Positions 1 through 14,900 are shown, numbered from the stretch's first letter. The stretch: 64,000 bases of DNA from Glandiceps talaboti (GCF_964340395.1 NC_135560.1:23557675-23621674); one strand, 5' to 3'. Notes: a model not told the origin generated them from the sequence alone. A program made the numbers and translations.

Positions 1-3000
1 TCGTAATTTTGCAATAAGCCATTTAAAGGATGCACAAAGGTTGATAATGTTGGCTTCATACACGTACTTGGCAATTTACCTAATCAAGCGATACACTGGA
101 AAGAAGTTCTTTTAGTTCACTTTATTACACTGTAAAACGACAAGTATGTATAATGTGTGTTGACAACAATGTAGGGCCTTCAGATAGCTATTAAGTATTA
201 TAGCAATGTGGGATTGTGGGTAATCATTTTTTGCCAGTCACAAAGAATTGGTCATATGCCTGAGTGAATATTGACTTCTGTTATAGATATGATCAATTTT
301 ACGCCAACATAACTTGTTATGACAACACATTCAAGTCAAACTATGCACAGTTTTGACATTTATCATGTGGAAGTTACAACAGGACTCTTCCATCAAATGT
401 GTTTGTACTTTATTAGGTTTGATGTAGAATGAAAAAATCTGTTGATATTTTTTGCCTTGTTATCTACTGTTATAGATTGTTTGTGTAATCAGTTTACATG
501 TGTAATCAGACATAGGGAAACAATAGTGTCATCACAAACAAACATGGCAGCCATTTCAAACAAACATGGCAGCTAATTTAAACAGTATGGCACCTAGTTT
601 ATAAACAACTTTGCAGTCAATGTGATAGCAAAAAACAGATAATGATGATTATTTAGTGTATAAATGAACTCTTTTCCTCTTTTCTGTACAAGTATTTCTG
701 ACATATAATGTGAAGTTAGTGAGGAAATTTACTGTACTTTTTACTTCTCAACTTAAGTCAATATTGAAGTGCACATACAGGATAAAGATTTTCGCCATAT
801 CTGATAAAAAATCTGATAAAATATTTCCCAGCCATCTGATGTAATATTTCCTGCCATATCTGGTAACATATTAATTTCAACATAACATGCAGTTTGAGTA
901 GATTCAAAGTCCCTCCCACTTCAATAAATGAGAAATGGCTTCTGCATATTTTCACTTGGACATGTCTTTCATTGCCTGGTCTATCACTGACCCTAAATAC
1001 TTCAAATGTGATGATGTTTCAAAGATGTTTAAAATGCATTCATTCCACCGACCTCTTCAAACAAACTCTTACCCACAGGAAGTGCCGAGAGATATACTGT
1101 ATAACATGTGTTAGGTCAGAGGTCAAGCTTTGATCAATGCCTTCCCAGGAGATGTCATCAAATTATGGCTGCCTTTTGCAGGTAGACAGTTTTGTATTTC
1201 ATTAGGAAATTGAAAGCTTAGCTATGAAATTGAAATTCTAAAAACAAAAACACAAGAAAAGAAAACATTAAAGTTAAACAATTTTGCAGACTGTTTCTGA
1301 AAGCTTTTCAACAAAATGGTATTTTCACTTTCAACTTTACAACCAAAGAGTGACATGTTATGAGAAGTGAAATTCTAAACACAGAAAGTTAGGATGTAAT
1401 TTTAAATAAAAGTGTCTGCATATGTTAAAAATTGAGAGACTACACCCTTCCTGCTGTTGTAGAATGCAAACACATGAAACTGGAGATAATAAACTTCATG
1501 GCTGCCTTCATGAGTTTTTTATCTAGCTGCATGTAGAGATATTAAGGAGCTGTGAAGAGTTGTCTGTGTTATGAATAGCTCATATGTCACCTTATCTCAC
1601 ATTGTGAAGGTCAATACTGCTTAAACCAAGCAGTGATTATAACATGGGATAGGCTAAAGTCAGCAGTATAGCTTTTCAGTTGAATGTAAACATGTCATTT
1701 GTACAGAGTTTATATACATAGTTGACCTAGCCTAGAACAAGACCAGATGCTATTACACGGCTTTAGAACAAAGGGCTTGAATTTCAAACTAGAAGCCATG
1801 GTAAAATCATTAGAAATAACAATATTGGTGTTATTTGATTATAAGGTACATTGTAATCATAAGACGATAAATAGCACATTCTTCACTGTCTAAAAGTACA
1901 GATTTGAAGTGAATTTAGAATCTTAAGTTGTCTAGAAGTGGTTTTGAATCGGTACCACAAGTTGTTTCATGTACAGTCCAGTATTAGCTTACAAGTCTGT
2001 ATAATATAGCCTAGACACATGTTGTTGGCTTTCTATCCTAGAGACCCTTCATTAACATAGATGTTGGCATGCATTTTACATTCTCTTCTACGCCAAGGGC
2101 AAATACAAAAGTTAACTTAAGCCCACAGATAATTAGTTTGGAATCTAAAGTTGTCATGTTGTGTAGCGTACTACGAAAATGTGGTGAAATAGAGGGTCTT
2201 GTTTATCGATTAAAGGCAGACTAGGAATGAGTGTCACCCACTGTCAAAGACTATGCAGTTATCTATAAATTCAAACACAGTTGTGGTTCATAATTTATAG
2301 TTGGAGATTTATGTACAATCAAGCTGGAAAGAACGAATTGTGACTACGTGACGGTCCATTACTTTCAAGTCCTTGGACTGCAAGAAGGAAATGATACACA
2401 GTTTATCATGAAATTGTGTCCTGTTAGTAGTCATTAGAGGACCCAAATAAGAGGTTTTATGCAATAAATCATACTTAGAAGTATGACCTTAAGGTGTGAT
2501 GTATGTGTGGAGCTTTATTACCATAGACTTACACATCCAATATCCTATGACATGGTATTACTTTAGGCCTTGAAAATGAGAACAACACATTCTCTCACAT
2601 TGGCTGAGTATTATGGTTGTCAGAGGTGTATGTGTATTAGACAGTTGTGTCACAGAGAGAGAGCGAGAGTGTGTGTGTGTGAAGCTGACGTTAGTGATCA
2701 GAAATAGTTGTGTAACTTCACTAAAGTAATGTATCATGTATTGAATGTCAACGGAATTACTTTTGATATTTAAGAATTACTGTAAACATGGAAATTTTGC
2801 AATTTTAAAGTCTTCAGCTAGTTCTTAAAGACTAATTTTTATGGCGTTTTAGTTAATACTAATTATTTTCGTGTTTTTGTTTTCCGGCAAAATATTCAGT
2901 GAAAATAAGTCTTGAGCGAAAATTTCCCAGTTTACAGTATATAATATACACAGTGGAAAATTTTGTTTTGAGTGATAGCATTTGTTGGTTATGTGAAGTT

Positions 3001-4525
3001 AGTTTTAATAGTTAATATAGAATTTGTGAAGTGTCAGGTCTATTTATTTCAGTAAAGTCTTTATCTAAACTTACAATTTGCATTTGAGTTGTACTAACTG
3101 ACTGACATTCAAACAATTAACAATTTAATGATATGACAGGAAATTGTTTCCAACCTTCAACTGATATGTACTAAAATCTTGACATTTGCCATGGTTACCA
3201 TGAAATAATAGGTCAAATAAATGTACACAGCTTTAGAGGATTTAGATTATTATTTGCATATTATTTGCATATCATTTACATATGCTAATTTTGTAAACCA
3301 GGACTTTTGTTGGGCTATTAAAAATATTGTGTTGTTGCTAGCAGTACCTTTATTGTTTGCCTGGAGAATATTGTAATTTAGCAAAAGAGATCGTAAATGT
3401 AAAGTAAACATGATAAAAAAATGAGAGATCTGTCAGATTGTGAAATGATAAACTTAGATTGGATGGAAAATAGAGTGATTTGTGTTGATTTATGTTAGCC
3501 TTGGTGTGTGTCATTGGAAAGTGTCTTTATTACTTACTTGGTTGAGTACAGATTTGACAGGACTAGTAAATCAGCACCAACTGAATTGCAGTGTGTTGTA
3601 CATATTGCGCTTTATTTATGATGCCTACATCTGGTGGCTTTATCTACATATTAGTTGTAATATTGTCAGACTCTCTTTGTAACTGGAGTATAACACTTTG
3701 ACTAAAGATCACACTTTGTAGATTTACATTTACATTTTAGTACAAAATCTTTGAAATTCATTTACAAAATCATTAAAAAAAAAAAAATTTTTGAAAGGGC
3801 CTCTCTTCAGGTCAGGTCTGTGTAAACGATAATGGCTATGGCAGGATTAGAGCGTTTTAAAACATGTTTACACTGTGAAACCTAGAGATGTAATTTTTCC
3901 AAAATATGTGGAAAAATGCAGTACGTTTGTAGGTATTTAAATTTGGAGGGAAATGTGAAATTTTTCCACACAAAGTAGAATGACCTGTGAATATTTGGTT
4001 TTAAGTAGGTTGATATACTTTAAACCCAAAATAGTATAATAGGAAATAAAGCTTACAAATTATGTTGAAATATTTGGCTGTAAAACGGTTTGGTAACTGG
4101 ATTATCATAGAGGAAAAATGAACTCTTCAGGATTGTATTTTGAGAGTCCAATTAGAGGTATATGTATTCTATCAAGGATTGGTAGATACCATCAGATGCT
4201 ATCTATTAGAAATGATATCTTGAAGGTCAAGAGGCATATCTCCCCAACATGTCATTCATTCTACAGGGTCAACATATTTCAACTTCAGTCGTCTTCTTTT
4301 CAATAAAATCCTATTTTCCTGTGTTCATGATAAGCCTGCGTGATTGGAAAAGAGTTAAAAATTGACCTCTTAGTTCACCCTTTGCCAGTTTGATATCTCA
4401 GTTGTACTGTCATCTTGATAGCGTTGATAGTCAAGAAAAAAGACTTGTAAAATTGTGAGGCTGAATCGGAGTGATGGACATTTATAAAAAAAAGAAAGAA
4501 AAAAGACTGAACATTGCAGGTTTAA

Positions 4526-4528
<3 letters not shown>

Positions 4529-4595
<67 letters not shown>

Positions 4596-4606
4596 TGTGT
4601 GTGTGC

Positions 4607-4667
<61 letters not shown>

Positions 4668-4676
4668 TATGTATGT
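4529..4676. repeat. (GT)n microsatellite
   Basis: About 148 bp of nearly uninterrupted GT with occasional AT and GC steps. It generates long artefactual Cys-Val and His-Thr ORFs on both strands. Confidence 0.98.
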
Positions 4677-5057
4677 GTTTTGCACAGGGATTATATTCTT
4701 ATCTGTCCACTCCCTAGTTACATGTGTGCTTAGCAACATTTGATGATGACCAGATGTGATTATGTGCTAGATTTTTGTTATATTGTTTTGAGAGGTCTGG
4801 TCATGTTCTTTGTTTACATTGTCACAGACTGAGTTTCATGGCTCTTTCAGCTTAGTAGACTGACTGATAGATGTGAAGGTAGTGTTACAGGCATGTCAAA
4901 ATGTGTATGTCTGTGGGTGTGTCTGTGGGTGTGCATAGGGATGTATGTAAATGACAAAACGACTTTAAAAACTGCCGAAGTGATTGCCATGATGCACTAC
5001 AATGTCATTGCTACATTAAAAAGTTGATTACATGTAATGTTAGGAGTGTGGCTAGTT

Positions 5058-5082
5058 GGGGGTTAGGGTGGGAGGGTGAGGG
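5058..5082 (+). other. G-quadruplex-capable tract
   Basis: Five G-runs of three or more with loops TTA, T, A and TGA in 25 bp; it includes GGGTTAGGGT. It lies upstream of the first recognised ZNF609-like exon. Confidence 0.6.
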
Positions 5083-6901
5083 TCACAAAAGAAATGTTGA
5101 GTACAATACTAGTCAGGAGGAGGGGGGGGGGGGTTGGTGGGGTGTTGTCAAAACAGGTTGTGCTGAATAAAAGTTAAGTTGGCAGGATTTGAGGCATTGT
5201 TTGGAAGGATGATAAAAATTGTAAAATCTTGGAAATTTGTAACATTTAGAAAATAAAATTCTTACTGAATCTGAAAATAAGACAAAAAAGTGAAGAATGA
5301 GTTTTTAAAATGAATTTGACACATCAATTGTGTCTGATGTATGTGACATGTGAAAAACTACTAAAATTTGATAAAATTGATGGAAATTGCTTGATATTCC
5401 AAATACGAGTGTTGCACTCTTGTGCATCAGCCACTGGAGGATTGTGGGTAATTTGATGCCGTGTATATGTAAAGTAAAGATTGAGATAATAGATTTGATG
5501 TGACCATTGGGATGTACTGGTTATTGTAATAATGGAAGAGATAAAAGTTCATCCTCACTACAGTAATATTGAGATTACTTCATCTCTCTGTTATTACTTC
5601 ACTTTGCACAGTTTTCTTGTGGTTTGATCATTTCAGGTCAGGAATTTTCAAATTCTGTATTTTTTTCAAATGTTGCAGCTGTCATGTTTTCACCATCTAG
5701 AATTTTTTGTACAAAAAATGACAAGATTAAGTGCTGCATTGATTGACTGTGTAAGGTAACAGTGTATCAGACTCATTTAAAAGTGAAATTATTTCATGCA
5801 TGGATAAGTACTACACTGCTGTCACACTGGAGCTTATTTTTCCACCAAAATTTTCAGCTTACAAATTGTCAATTTTAAAAAAAATATTTTGATGATTAAC
5901 ACATATTCCATTTTGTACAAAATGTGGGAAACTTGCGTGAAAAAAATATTTGATTTAGTTTAAAGAAAATGAACAAAATGAAGTTAGTCTAGTATTTCAA
6001 AAGAATACATGCAATGTATGTACAAGAGGAAAAGTGCTGTCTTTAGGTGATAGTGCAATATATATATATATATATATATTGTGATATGCAGCCATAGCTT
6101 GTATGTAGTAATCTGTTTTATAATCACAACCTACTGAAAACGAGTAACCAAAATTTAAAATTAGCTGTGAAAGATTGTTATATTAATTCAGTTAATAGGA
6201 GTTTCACATATCATAAAACTACAATTTTCACCAAATTTTTGCATCGCCATATTTGGACATTGTTTATCAGTATGTAGATGAAAGCTAATATTGATGACTA
6301 ACAAAAGCTTGCCTCTAGTAAGTGCTATGTTTTTTAAGACATGCACACAATTTAGCTATGTACCGAGTTACCCAAAGGACATATCAACATATTACAGACG
6401 TTTGACATTTCATGCAACACTAAAGCTAACTTGCCAGGAAAGGGGAAGGGATTTGTGTAAATCCCTTTAGGCATAAGCTGCTCCAGAACACTGTCAGTGT
6501 GACGTGTGATTGTCTTGTAAAACACATACACCCAGGGAAAGATGGGTGTCAAAGTATACATCTTCTAGGCACCCTGCACACCTGAAAAAAAAAGTCTCCT
6601 GCACACCTGATATAACAGCTTTATCTTTGTCTTTCTAATACGATGTGACATTAAATTGACTCCATTCTTATCTGCTTCCCACTTGTGCTAAGGCATGTAT
6701 CTCTGAAATATGCTGAGAGGAAAATAAAGTATGAATTAGATATGCTATATATATGTCACAGTTTGGATTTGCTGTATTGTTACATCAACAGGTCAAAGGT
6801 CAATATAAGTCAGCTCTAAGACATCATTGTACATTACTTCATAAATTGTGTATTGACAAAAAACTCATTTTGGTTGCTTTCATATTCTTTTTTTTTAATA
6901 G

Positions 6902-7627
6902 GAAAACATAACCAGTCAGTACTCTGAGAGTGGCGGTGTCACGAGTGAACAACGGAAGGTGTCTCCTCTGGGAAAGATGGCAAATGTTTTGCGGGAACAG
7001 GAGAACAGTTTGCCATATGATAGCGGTGACGAGTGGGAAATTGGACTCGGTGATCTGATCATTGACTTAGATGCTGATTTAGAAAAAGAAAAACATACCA
7101 ATGATGGGAAAAATAACACTCCTGATGCTAGTCCTCTTAAAATTGGTAAGATGAAGATTAAACGTAAAACCAGTGGAGTGAAGAGTGAATCTGCAAAATA
7201 CGAAATTTCACAAAAAAAGGACGGATCTGTTACACCTACAAAAATGGAATTACCACAAAGTAGTCATGAACATTTAAACGGAATGTGTAATGAAAAACTA
7301 GGGAAACAATCTCCTGAGGATAAAGGCGGAAAGTCTGGCCGAAGTGGGGGTCATCATAAACGAGATGGTGGAAACAGACAAGATAAAAATAGTAACCGAG
7401 GTAATGATAGTGGACAAAACAATGGATCTAACTCCAGTGGGGACGGTTACCATGGTAATGCTGATGGCAACAGCGGATCTGGTCGTGATGGGGGTGATAA
7501 TAATCGTGACCGTGAAAAGGACAGTGGCGATAAAGATGATCCTAATGACGATGACAACGAAAATAAAAATGAAAGCACAAAAACCCCAAAACAGAAAAAT
7601 GAAAGGAAAAAATCTAAAGGGGAAAAG
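6902..7627 (+). CDS. ZNF609-like: ZNF609-like exon with start codon (coding from 6977)
   Basis: The acceptor AG is at 6900-6901 after a T-rich tract, and the donor GTAAGG begins at 7628. The ATG is at 6977. The exon encodes residues 1-217: the conserved DSGDEW acidic motif, then a low-complexity Lys/Asp/Gly/Asn-rich stretch. It ends in phase 0. The whole exon (726 nt) is open in the coding frame. Intron retention would add only VRP before a stop at 7637. Confidence 0.9.
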
Positions 7628-10600
7628 GTAAGGCCCTAATGCAGGTAGAATATTCTAATCATAACAGTTGATATTCATTTATAATAGTCATAGCTATCAA
7701 AGATAGAAACAGCATGTTTGACACTAGTCTGTAAAATGTGTGGTGTTGTTGGCCATATCAGGATTGTCAAATCTGTGGTTGAAAGATTGGCATGACATGT
7801 TTTTGTACCATACAGACTAGTTTGACACCCCAAACAAGTAATTGAGAAAAAAATATAGTGTCTGTAAAGAGTTCTACTCATATTATTTCTAAATAACCAT
7901 CAAAACAAGTGTCTTGTTTCAGTTAGGAAAGTATGCTAAACAAGTTGACAACTTAAAAAAAAACAATTAAGAAATGATGTGACCTTTGTCTTGACCTCTT
8001 TGACTTTGTGTAAGACTTGCCTCATTGGATGAAGTTGAAAATAGATGAGTCCTGAAAGATGCAATCTGTTGTATTTCGTTGAAATTTTAATTTCCTGTTC
8101 TCTCAGGAACTCTTGCTGAAATGAATATGTTCATCTCTTAAAGTTGTATCATAATGAACATTTGCGTACATTTCATGTCGGCCTCAGGAGAGAATATACA
8201 TTTGTATGCACTGGCCTCTGAGCTCAGCTCACCCTTGTAAATTATGAAATGAAGCTGATGTAAATGGGAAACGACTGATGCAAATATGGGATGTTGATAT
8301 ATTGTAAAGACTAGTTGAAATGTATTTAGGTAGAACCATTAATGTGTCAGAAAAGAAAGTCAATTCTGGCAAAATTCAATGATCGGCCAAAACAGTAATG
8401 GTATTTTTATGCTGCTATTAAATGCTTCTAAGTATTCGTATCACAACAGGATTCTCTTGCTTGTAAGGCAGAGAAGAGTAATTTACATTCATCAGAGAAG
8501 CGAGAGGTTTTATTGAAAAACGATTAGATAGGCAATTGAAATTTCCATGGCATTACAGGTTCAGATAAGTTTGATAATAACATCACAGGCCTTACACGTT
8601 TTAAGGTTGAAAGGGAAATGAAAGCTGTCCTGTCATAAGCTGTCTTCTCTGTGTTTCCTGTTTCTTCCTCATTTTCTACTGTCTCTGTGTTGATGGATTT
8701 CATCCTATTAATCAGTTTGTGTTAAAATTGTAAAATTGCATTGTCTTTTTGAAACTGCTGGGAACACCTAACCTAATCCTAACGTCAAAAAATGTTCCAC
8801 AATTTAGTCATCTTTAAAACCAAATTTAGAAAATTTTAATTTTAACAATTTCCTCTCATAATTTTGTCATGATACGATGTGTTTTACAGTGAGATTAACC
8901 CCCCCAAATTCCACATTTCTGTTTTTTGTTGTTTTGGAAAAGAGTATCTGCTTAAGTTTTGGTGCTGTGGTTATTTTGATAATAGCAGAATTAAAATACA
9001 TAAAGTCACTTATCATATTTATAGAAACAATTACTATCTGAATATAAATTCCTAAAAAATATGTGATGAACAATGATAATGCATTTTATATTTTTATGAT
9101 TAATTAATTAATTAATCAGTTAGAATGATGACAATATTTTGAGTTTAATCCTAAAGGGCAAATTCTTGAATAGATAGAAAAAGGTGAGTGGGTTGATGAG
9201 AAATTAAATTATATTCTCTTCTCATTACTCAGTACATGTGCCACTCTAGTGTCATCCATGATCACATAATTAACACAAAGATATATTTAGTAAATTGTTT
9301 TCATTGTGAGACTTCCTAATGATAGGATGCTTGTTTGTTAACAAATATTTAAAGACAGACAACCTTAGTCAAATACAGCGCAGGCAGGCAGGCGGTACAA
9401 AGTCCGTTTGCATGTTTGCGTGGTATCACACAGTTATTACTGTAGGCACCCTGTTTGATATGCCATGCATATCTGTCACATTATTTTCGAACCTTATACA
9501 TAGTCATTCTGGAATTCAGTATTAGTTCAGCCGTTATAAATTAAAATGACTAACATCATGTCAAATATGAAGCAAGATATTGATAAAAGACAACATACAT
9601 CTGTTGCAAAGTCATACAATTATTTCAGAGTGTAGTAGTACAATTATTTCAGAGTGTATAAACATAGTATATAAAAGTATTAGCTGTTCTTTTCTCTAGG
9701 ATATAGTACGCATACTCTGCGAATAAATAATTTGATCAAAATTCTGTCTTTTAAAAAAAAATCTTTTTGTACATTTTTTGCATATCTCAAAAAGCATATG
9801 ATGCCTAACAAAAAAGGTGAAAGGTCAACAGTGGATATGTGAAGGACTGACTACTATTATATTCTATATACAGGGTGCTATTGTCTCTAAAACACTATGT
9901 AGTACAAACTAACTTAATTTCTTAGATTTTCATCTCCTCACCACTGAATCAGAACTCATCATAGTAACACACAATTTGAGTAATACCTGGTAACCTTTGT
10001 ACCACCCACAGAGGCGTGTAATATTTCATAGATTGTTGTTTTCTTATTGCTTAGAATGTCGTTTTCTTAGGAAAATATTGTACGAATCTTGCTGCTACAA
10101 ATGTATCAATGTCTCTTCCCCTTACATGTAGGAATATAAAAGGTTGTTATATTTAGTCTGTAGACCTGGAAAACAACAATCTATGAAATATTACACGCCC
10201 CTGTGGTACCACCTGCCATAAATTGATAGGGGTGTGTTTATTACTAGATAATCTCTGTGATGGAGAGTAACATGTTTCCTAATAGTGAAGGGGAAAATGT
10301 ATCAGTGAGGTTAAAATACTGAAAACAAAAACTCAGTATCTAGATCTGATTACAAGATTTTTATGACCAAACATAATATATCGCATGGTTATTGTTATAA
10401 AGTTGTCTGGACTGGTTTTTTTTTAATGTTTGTATAAAAGATAACTGTTTAGATATTATGGGATAGACGGGTTAGCAGTTGCAAATTACAATTTTGCTAA
10501 ACATGGCTAAGTCTTTTAAAGTTGTGTATTGTTTTTTGTGCCATTTGGTATTTTAAGAGATGAAGAAAAGTAAATTTATATCAAGACAGCCATTTAATTG

Positions 10601-11863
10601 AATTTAATGGAATTTTTCATCACTCTAAGATATGCATGATCAGATATTAATGTCAGTTTTATGCAATGTCATGGCCATGTCACTCTCAATGTTCGTAATC
10701 ATTCAGGCATAAAGCAAAGAATACAAAGCAATTTCCCTCTTTTATCTCTCACTTATACTTAATATATTATAATAACTGTTTCAAAAAGGTTTACTCTCGA
10801 TACTTCATTGCAATTCATCCACCAATAGAATGTTATATTATACAGCACTACAGAGATAGTTTAGAAAATTGATACTGAATGAAGATCGCCATTATTTTTT
10901 CAAACTGGGCTGTCAGTCATGAAGGGAGCAGTTTTGACATGTTTCTGCAATATATATACAGTGGAGAGTACACGTTGGCATGTATATCAATTACGTTAAC
11001 CTTTTATGGCTGACTGCAGTCTCTCAATAAATTTCTTAAGTTCGTCAGACAATGCAGCTCTCACGTATTTGACCTGAAAGTGAAAACACGTCCCTATTAC
11101 AAGAGTATTTCAAGTAATGTGATATCTATTTTAACAAAGTTTTTTTTTTTTTACATCAAAGTTTATTTTGTGAAAATGATATATTATTAAGTGTCTTTAT
11201 ACTAACAGCTATAAATGATGTAGAGAAAGCCTGGAGAGAAAGAGAGATTCAGTTTCAATTTTTATGATAACATTGAAGTTTATGACTAGCACACATGCAC
11301 ACAGTGGTGTTGAATATAGCAATTAATAACATTCTTTTGAATAGACTGCTTAGTGATAAATGTATAGAAGGGTGAGACCTTATGTAGCCCCTATTAACAT
11401 AAAGTTACTGAAATACTTGTATCACCTGCTGGGTGTCACTGATGTTAATTACAGAGGTGTTGAGTTTCACACCTGTGTATGGTAGAGAGGTAGCCATATC
11501 TTTTGTCTAAGATGCAATGTAATCAACAAATACAGACTTTAGTTACAAAACAATGGCCAGCACAGATACTAGTCAAGAGTGTTTTCTAACAGCCAGGATA
11601 TATGGTTTATTTATATCAACATCATGTTGCGCTGTGATGGTTTGTAGCCCCTCTTTTACAATTGGACTCCGTATGTTCGCAATACACAATTTCTTTGACA
11701 TGCAGTACCCAATTTCATTCATTTCAAAGGTGACATCATATGGGACATGTACACTGCACTTGTTTTACATATGCAAATTTCACCAAATGGCAGCCATATT
11801 TGTAGTTAAAAATAATTATTGAATGTATAACTCAAAAACTGTAATACATATATAGAGACTTGA

Positions 11864-11914
<51 letters not shown>

Positions 11915-14900
11915 TACACACACACACACACTTTCGTAGTTATTTACATGAAACATTTTCACAAAATTTTCTTGTTATCATGGTTGATTTATCCCTAGGA
12001 AAGCCGTGTATGTGTATATACATGTACCTTTTCCCAAACACTAATAAACATACTACTAACCCTTAGCATCAAAGTTATAAATTCAAGACATAATACAAAT
12101 AGCCTTCAATTGTGACAAATATTGGAAGTTTTTGAATTTTTGTATGTGGTGTGTTCATCACGGGAGGACAAAAGAAAATGTAATATAAATTATACACAAG
12201 GTCGGTCTGGTCGAAATGTACTTGTAGTACAGAGTTCACATACTGAATTCTCAATTGTGTCACTGACTATGTATTTCCGAAAGGTCTAGTCGTTGATCCA
12301 CTGCTGCCCATGTTATATAAGCAGAAACAAGGCCTGGTCTTTCAGGCTGAAGTATATGAAATTTGAATTGTTTATTACATAGCCTGACGACAGCGTCATG
12401 TATGGTGTCTACTGAAAACAAAGAACCGTTCATTCATAACATTTGTTCATCTCTCCTGTTATTGCCCATAAATCAAGAATTGAACAGCCATATTGATGGT
12501 GAATAACACAAATGAAACAAGTGGTTTCGATTACTATGCCAACTAAAATCTGTTGTCTTTGTCAAACTACTGAAAACTGCTCTTTTTGTCATGATTTGAA
12601 AATAGGACACACCATTTACTGTAACAGCTGAAGCTTGTATTACTGATGTTTAGTGTGTGTGGTATCTAAGGCATGCTGCACATACACTAAAGAGATATCT
12701 TTTCACTTTTCTGAACAATGCCATGATGGTGACCAGCCTGCTGAGTCTGTACAGATGGCATTGTACAGAAAAGTGCAGTCGATCTGAAAAGTTGAGGTTA
12801 AAGGACTTTGTTGTATAGAAACAAGTAATCAGAATATTCTTGGCGTGCTAAGAAGTAGACAAATATAGCTATGTAATAAAGTAGGTATTTCAGTCAGCTG
12901 AGGGTTTTGTTATTTGTTTATTATCGTGTATTCCCAGATCTCTGTGACATGAATAATACAGACAGATATTGTGATGTGAATACATTGTGATAAAACATAC
13001 AATTTAGAAAAGAATGTTGTACATTCTTTTATGAAGTACTGCCTAGAGGGTGCGGGGTGATGATGGCTCTTAGAATTTCCATCTGTCTGAGTGGTGTTTT
13101 GGGAAGAAAAAGAAATTGTGTTCCCAAAGATAAAACACAAGAGTTGGCAAATAAATAAAGTGTGTAGGTTACAGCCAAAACAAGTTAACTGTTTGAATAT
13201 ACAAAAAGGATGGATAGTTCTTGAGACACAGTGGGACATTTATTTCTTGTCTATTCCCATGATATGCAGTCAGTATCACTTGATATACATTACCATTTCA
13301 AAATTGACAAAGCCTTTCAGCCATTTTGGGTAATCACACATCGGTAAAAAGTATAGTCAGTCATTTCCCTATAGACCATATTGCTCATACATCAATGACA
13401 TACGCTCATGTCAAAGACCCACAGAAAATTTAGCATGAAATCTGCTCATTTTGAGGACAAAGGACAAAGAATTGAGGCCTACAGCATGGGAGTATAAAAA
13501 GCCAAGAATGAGATATAATTCAATATTGAATCTGTTATATACAGCTTATCATGTTTCAGAAGCAAAGTTGTCAGAGGTTTTTGTATATAGACATTTCAAA
13601 CATTTTTTTGCAATTTTTTGCAGGCAATAAGATGAGATTATATCAGTCCTAAAAACTGATCGTAGTTGAGATGCCTGAAAAGTTTAACCTGATTCACAAG
13701 CTGCCTGACAGTTATAGTCAGTAAGGCTAATCTCTTTGGGAAAAGTCCAGCTGTTCCTGTTTTGATCAGGCTTTTTGTATGTTTCCAGGAACAGCTTTGA
13801 AACTAAAATTATACAGAAGCCTTTTATCTCAGTGTAATGGTCCATAGAATGTTGTGATTCATGGTATTAATTCAACCTTCTCACTGTCATTGGCGCCTGC
13901 TATTGAGAGCTTTTTGTCACAACAGATATGTTTGTTCGGATTTTGTGTCGTAATTTCTCCATCCTTCGCTATCCACTTGATCATTAGATCACATTGGTTT
14001 CATTTAGTCATAAGGTAATTTGCATATTGCATCTACATAAGCATGTGGTTTAACATACGTTAAGCAATCAACCCAAAGTTGAATGTGTAATTTATTACAT
14101 TGAAGACAAAGGACTGCCTTACATACAAGACAGGCACAATGTCTATTCATGTGAAATAGAGAGTTGAAATTTGATGTTAAAGAAATAAACTGATAGACAA
14201 AACTCTTCACGGTGGATAGATTAGATAGATAGATGTCAATTATTGGCATTGTAGCAGTTATTGTTATGATATTTGACTCATGCTTCTCATTAAGTCTGGG
14301 CTCTTTGTAAGTTGTGTTGTGTTTTTACATGGATCGCTATCACCAGGCAGCTGAACAAGGGCTGGATTGTATATCCAATGACAAAATTGATTAATTAGTA
14401 ACTAACTTAGAAAAACATTATCAGTAGTGCAGACGTTGTATTGACTTCAAAGTAAAAAATGTTGCCTGTTTGCAGTCTTTCAAGTTTCTGAAAAATTTGA
14501 ACATTTGAATAGTTCTTTCACATGTAAAAGAATGAGTAAAATACAGAGTGAAGGGAAAACTAATTTTATGAATTTCAAGAAAAAAATTATGAAAAAACCA
14601 CACACCCATTGTTTTGTTGTTCATTGGTGCTTTAAAAGTGTGGCTTAATTACCACTGACTACATTCATGAACACTATAGGATTACGATGCCAAGACTGTG
14701 TGTCGACTTTTAGACTGCTGTATGTGGTCGTTATAAGAGTGAGGTCAGAGGTCGGGTTATTGAAAGCCGAAAGGTCACTTGACAGGAGAGAATCAATTTA
14801 CACTTGTTTAGCCAGCCAGATAGCACATTCACTGTTGCAGTGGTATTTAAGCAATGTTTATGACAACACCCCAATTTACTTCTGTTTTATTTTGGATGAA

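Larger units (their letters stand above)
1..6901. other. 5' flank or 5' intron of the ZNF609-like gene, no gene recognised
   Basis: AT-rich DNA with only short chance ORFs. It contains a (GT)n microsatellite (4529-4676), a G-rich tract (5058-5082), a G run near 5121 and an (AT)n tract near 6057-6080. Because the first recognised exon begins at a splice acceptor (6902), at least one further 5' exon must lie upstream, in this stretch or outside the window. I could not identify it. Confidence 0.6.

Noticed and set aside
4471-4743. Cys-Val and His-Thr repeat ORFs on both strands
   Set aside because: Pure product of the (GT)n microsatellite.
13675-13730. Short plus-strand ORF starting [17 protein letters not shown], and an inverted repeat GCTGTTCCTG/CAGGAACAGC (13750-13795)
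   Set aside because: The ORF is 17 codons with no splice context. The 10-bp inverted repeat is short and has no target duplication.
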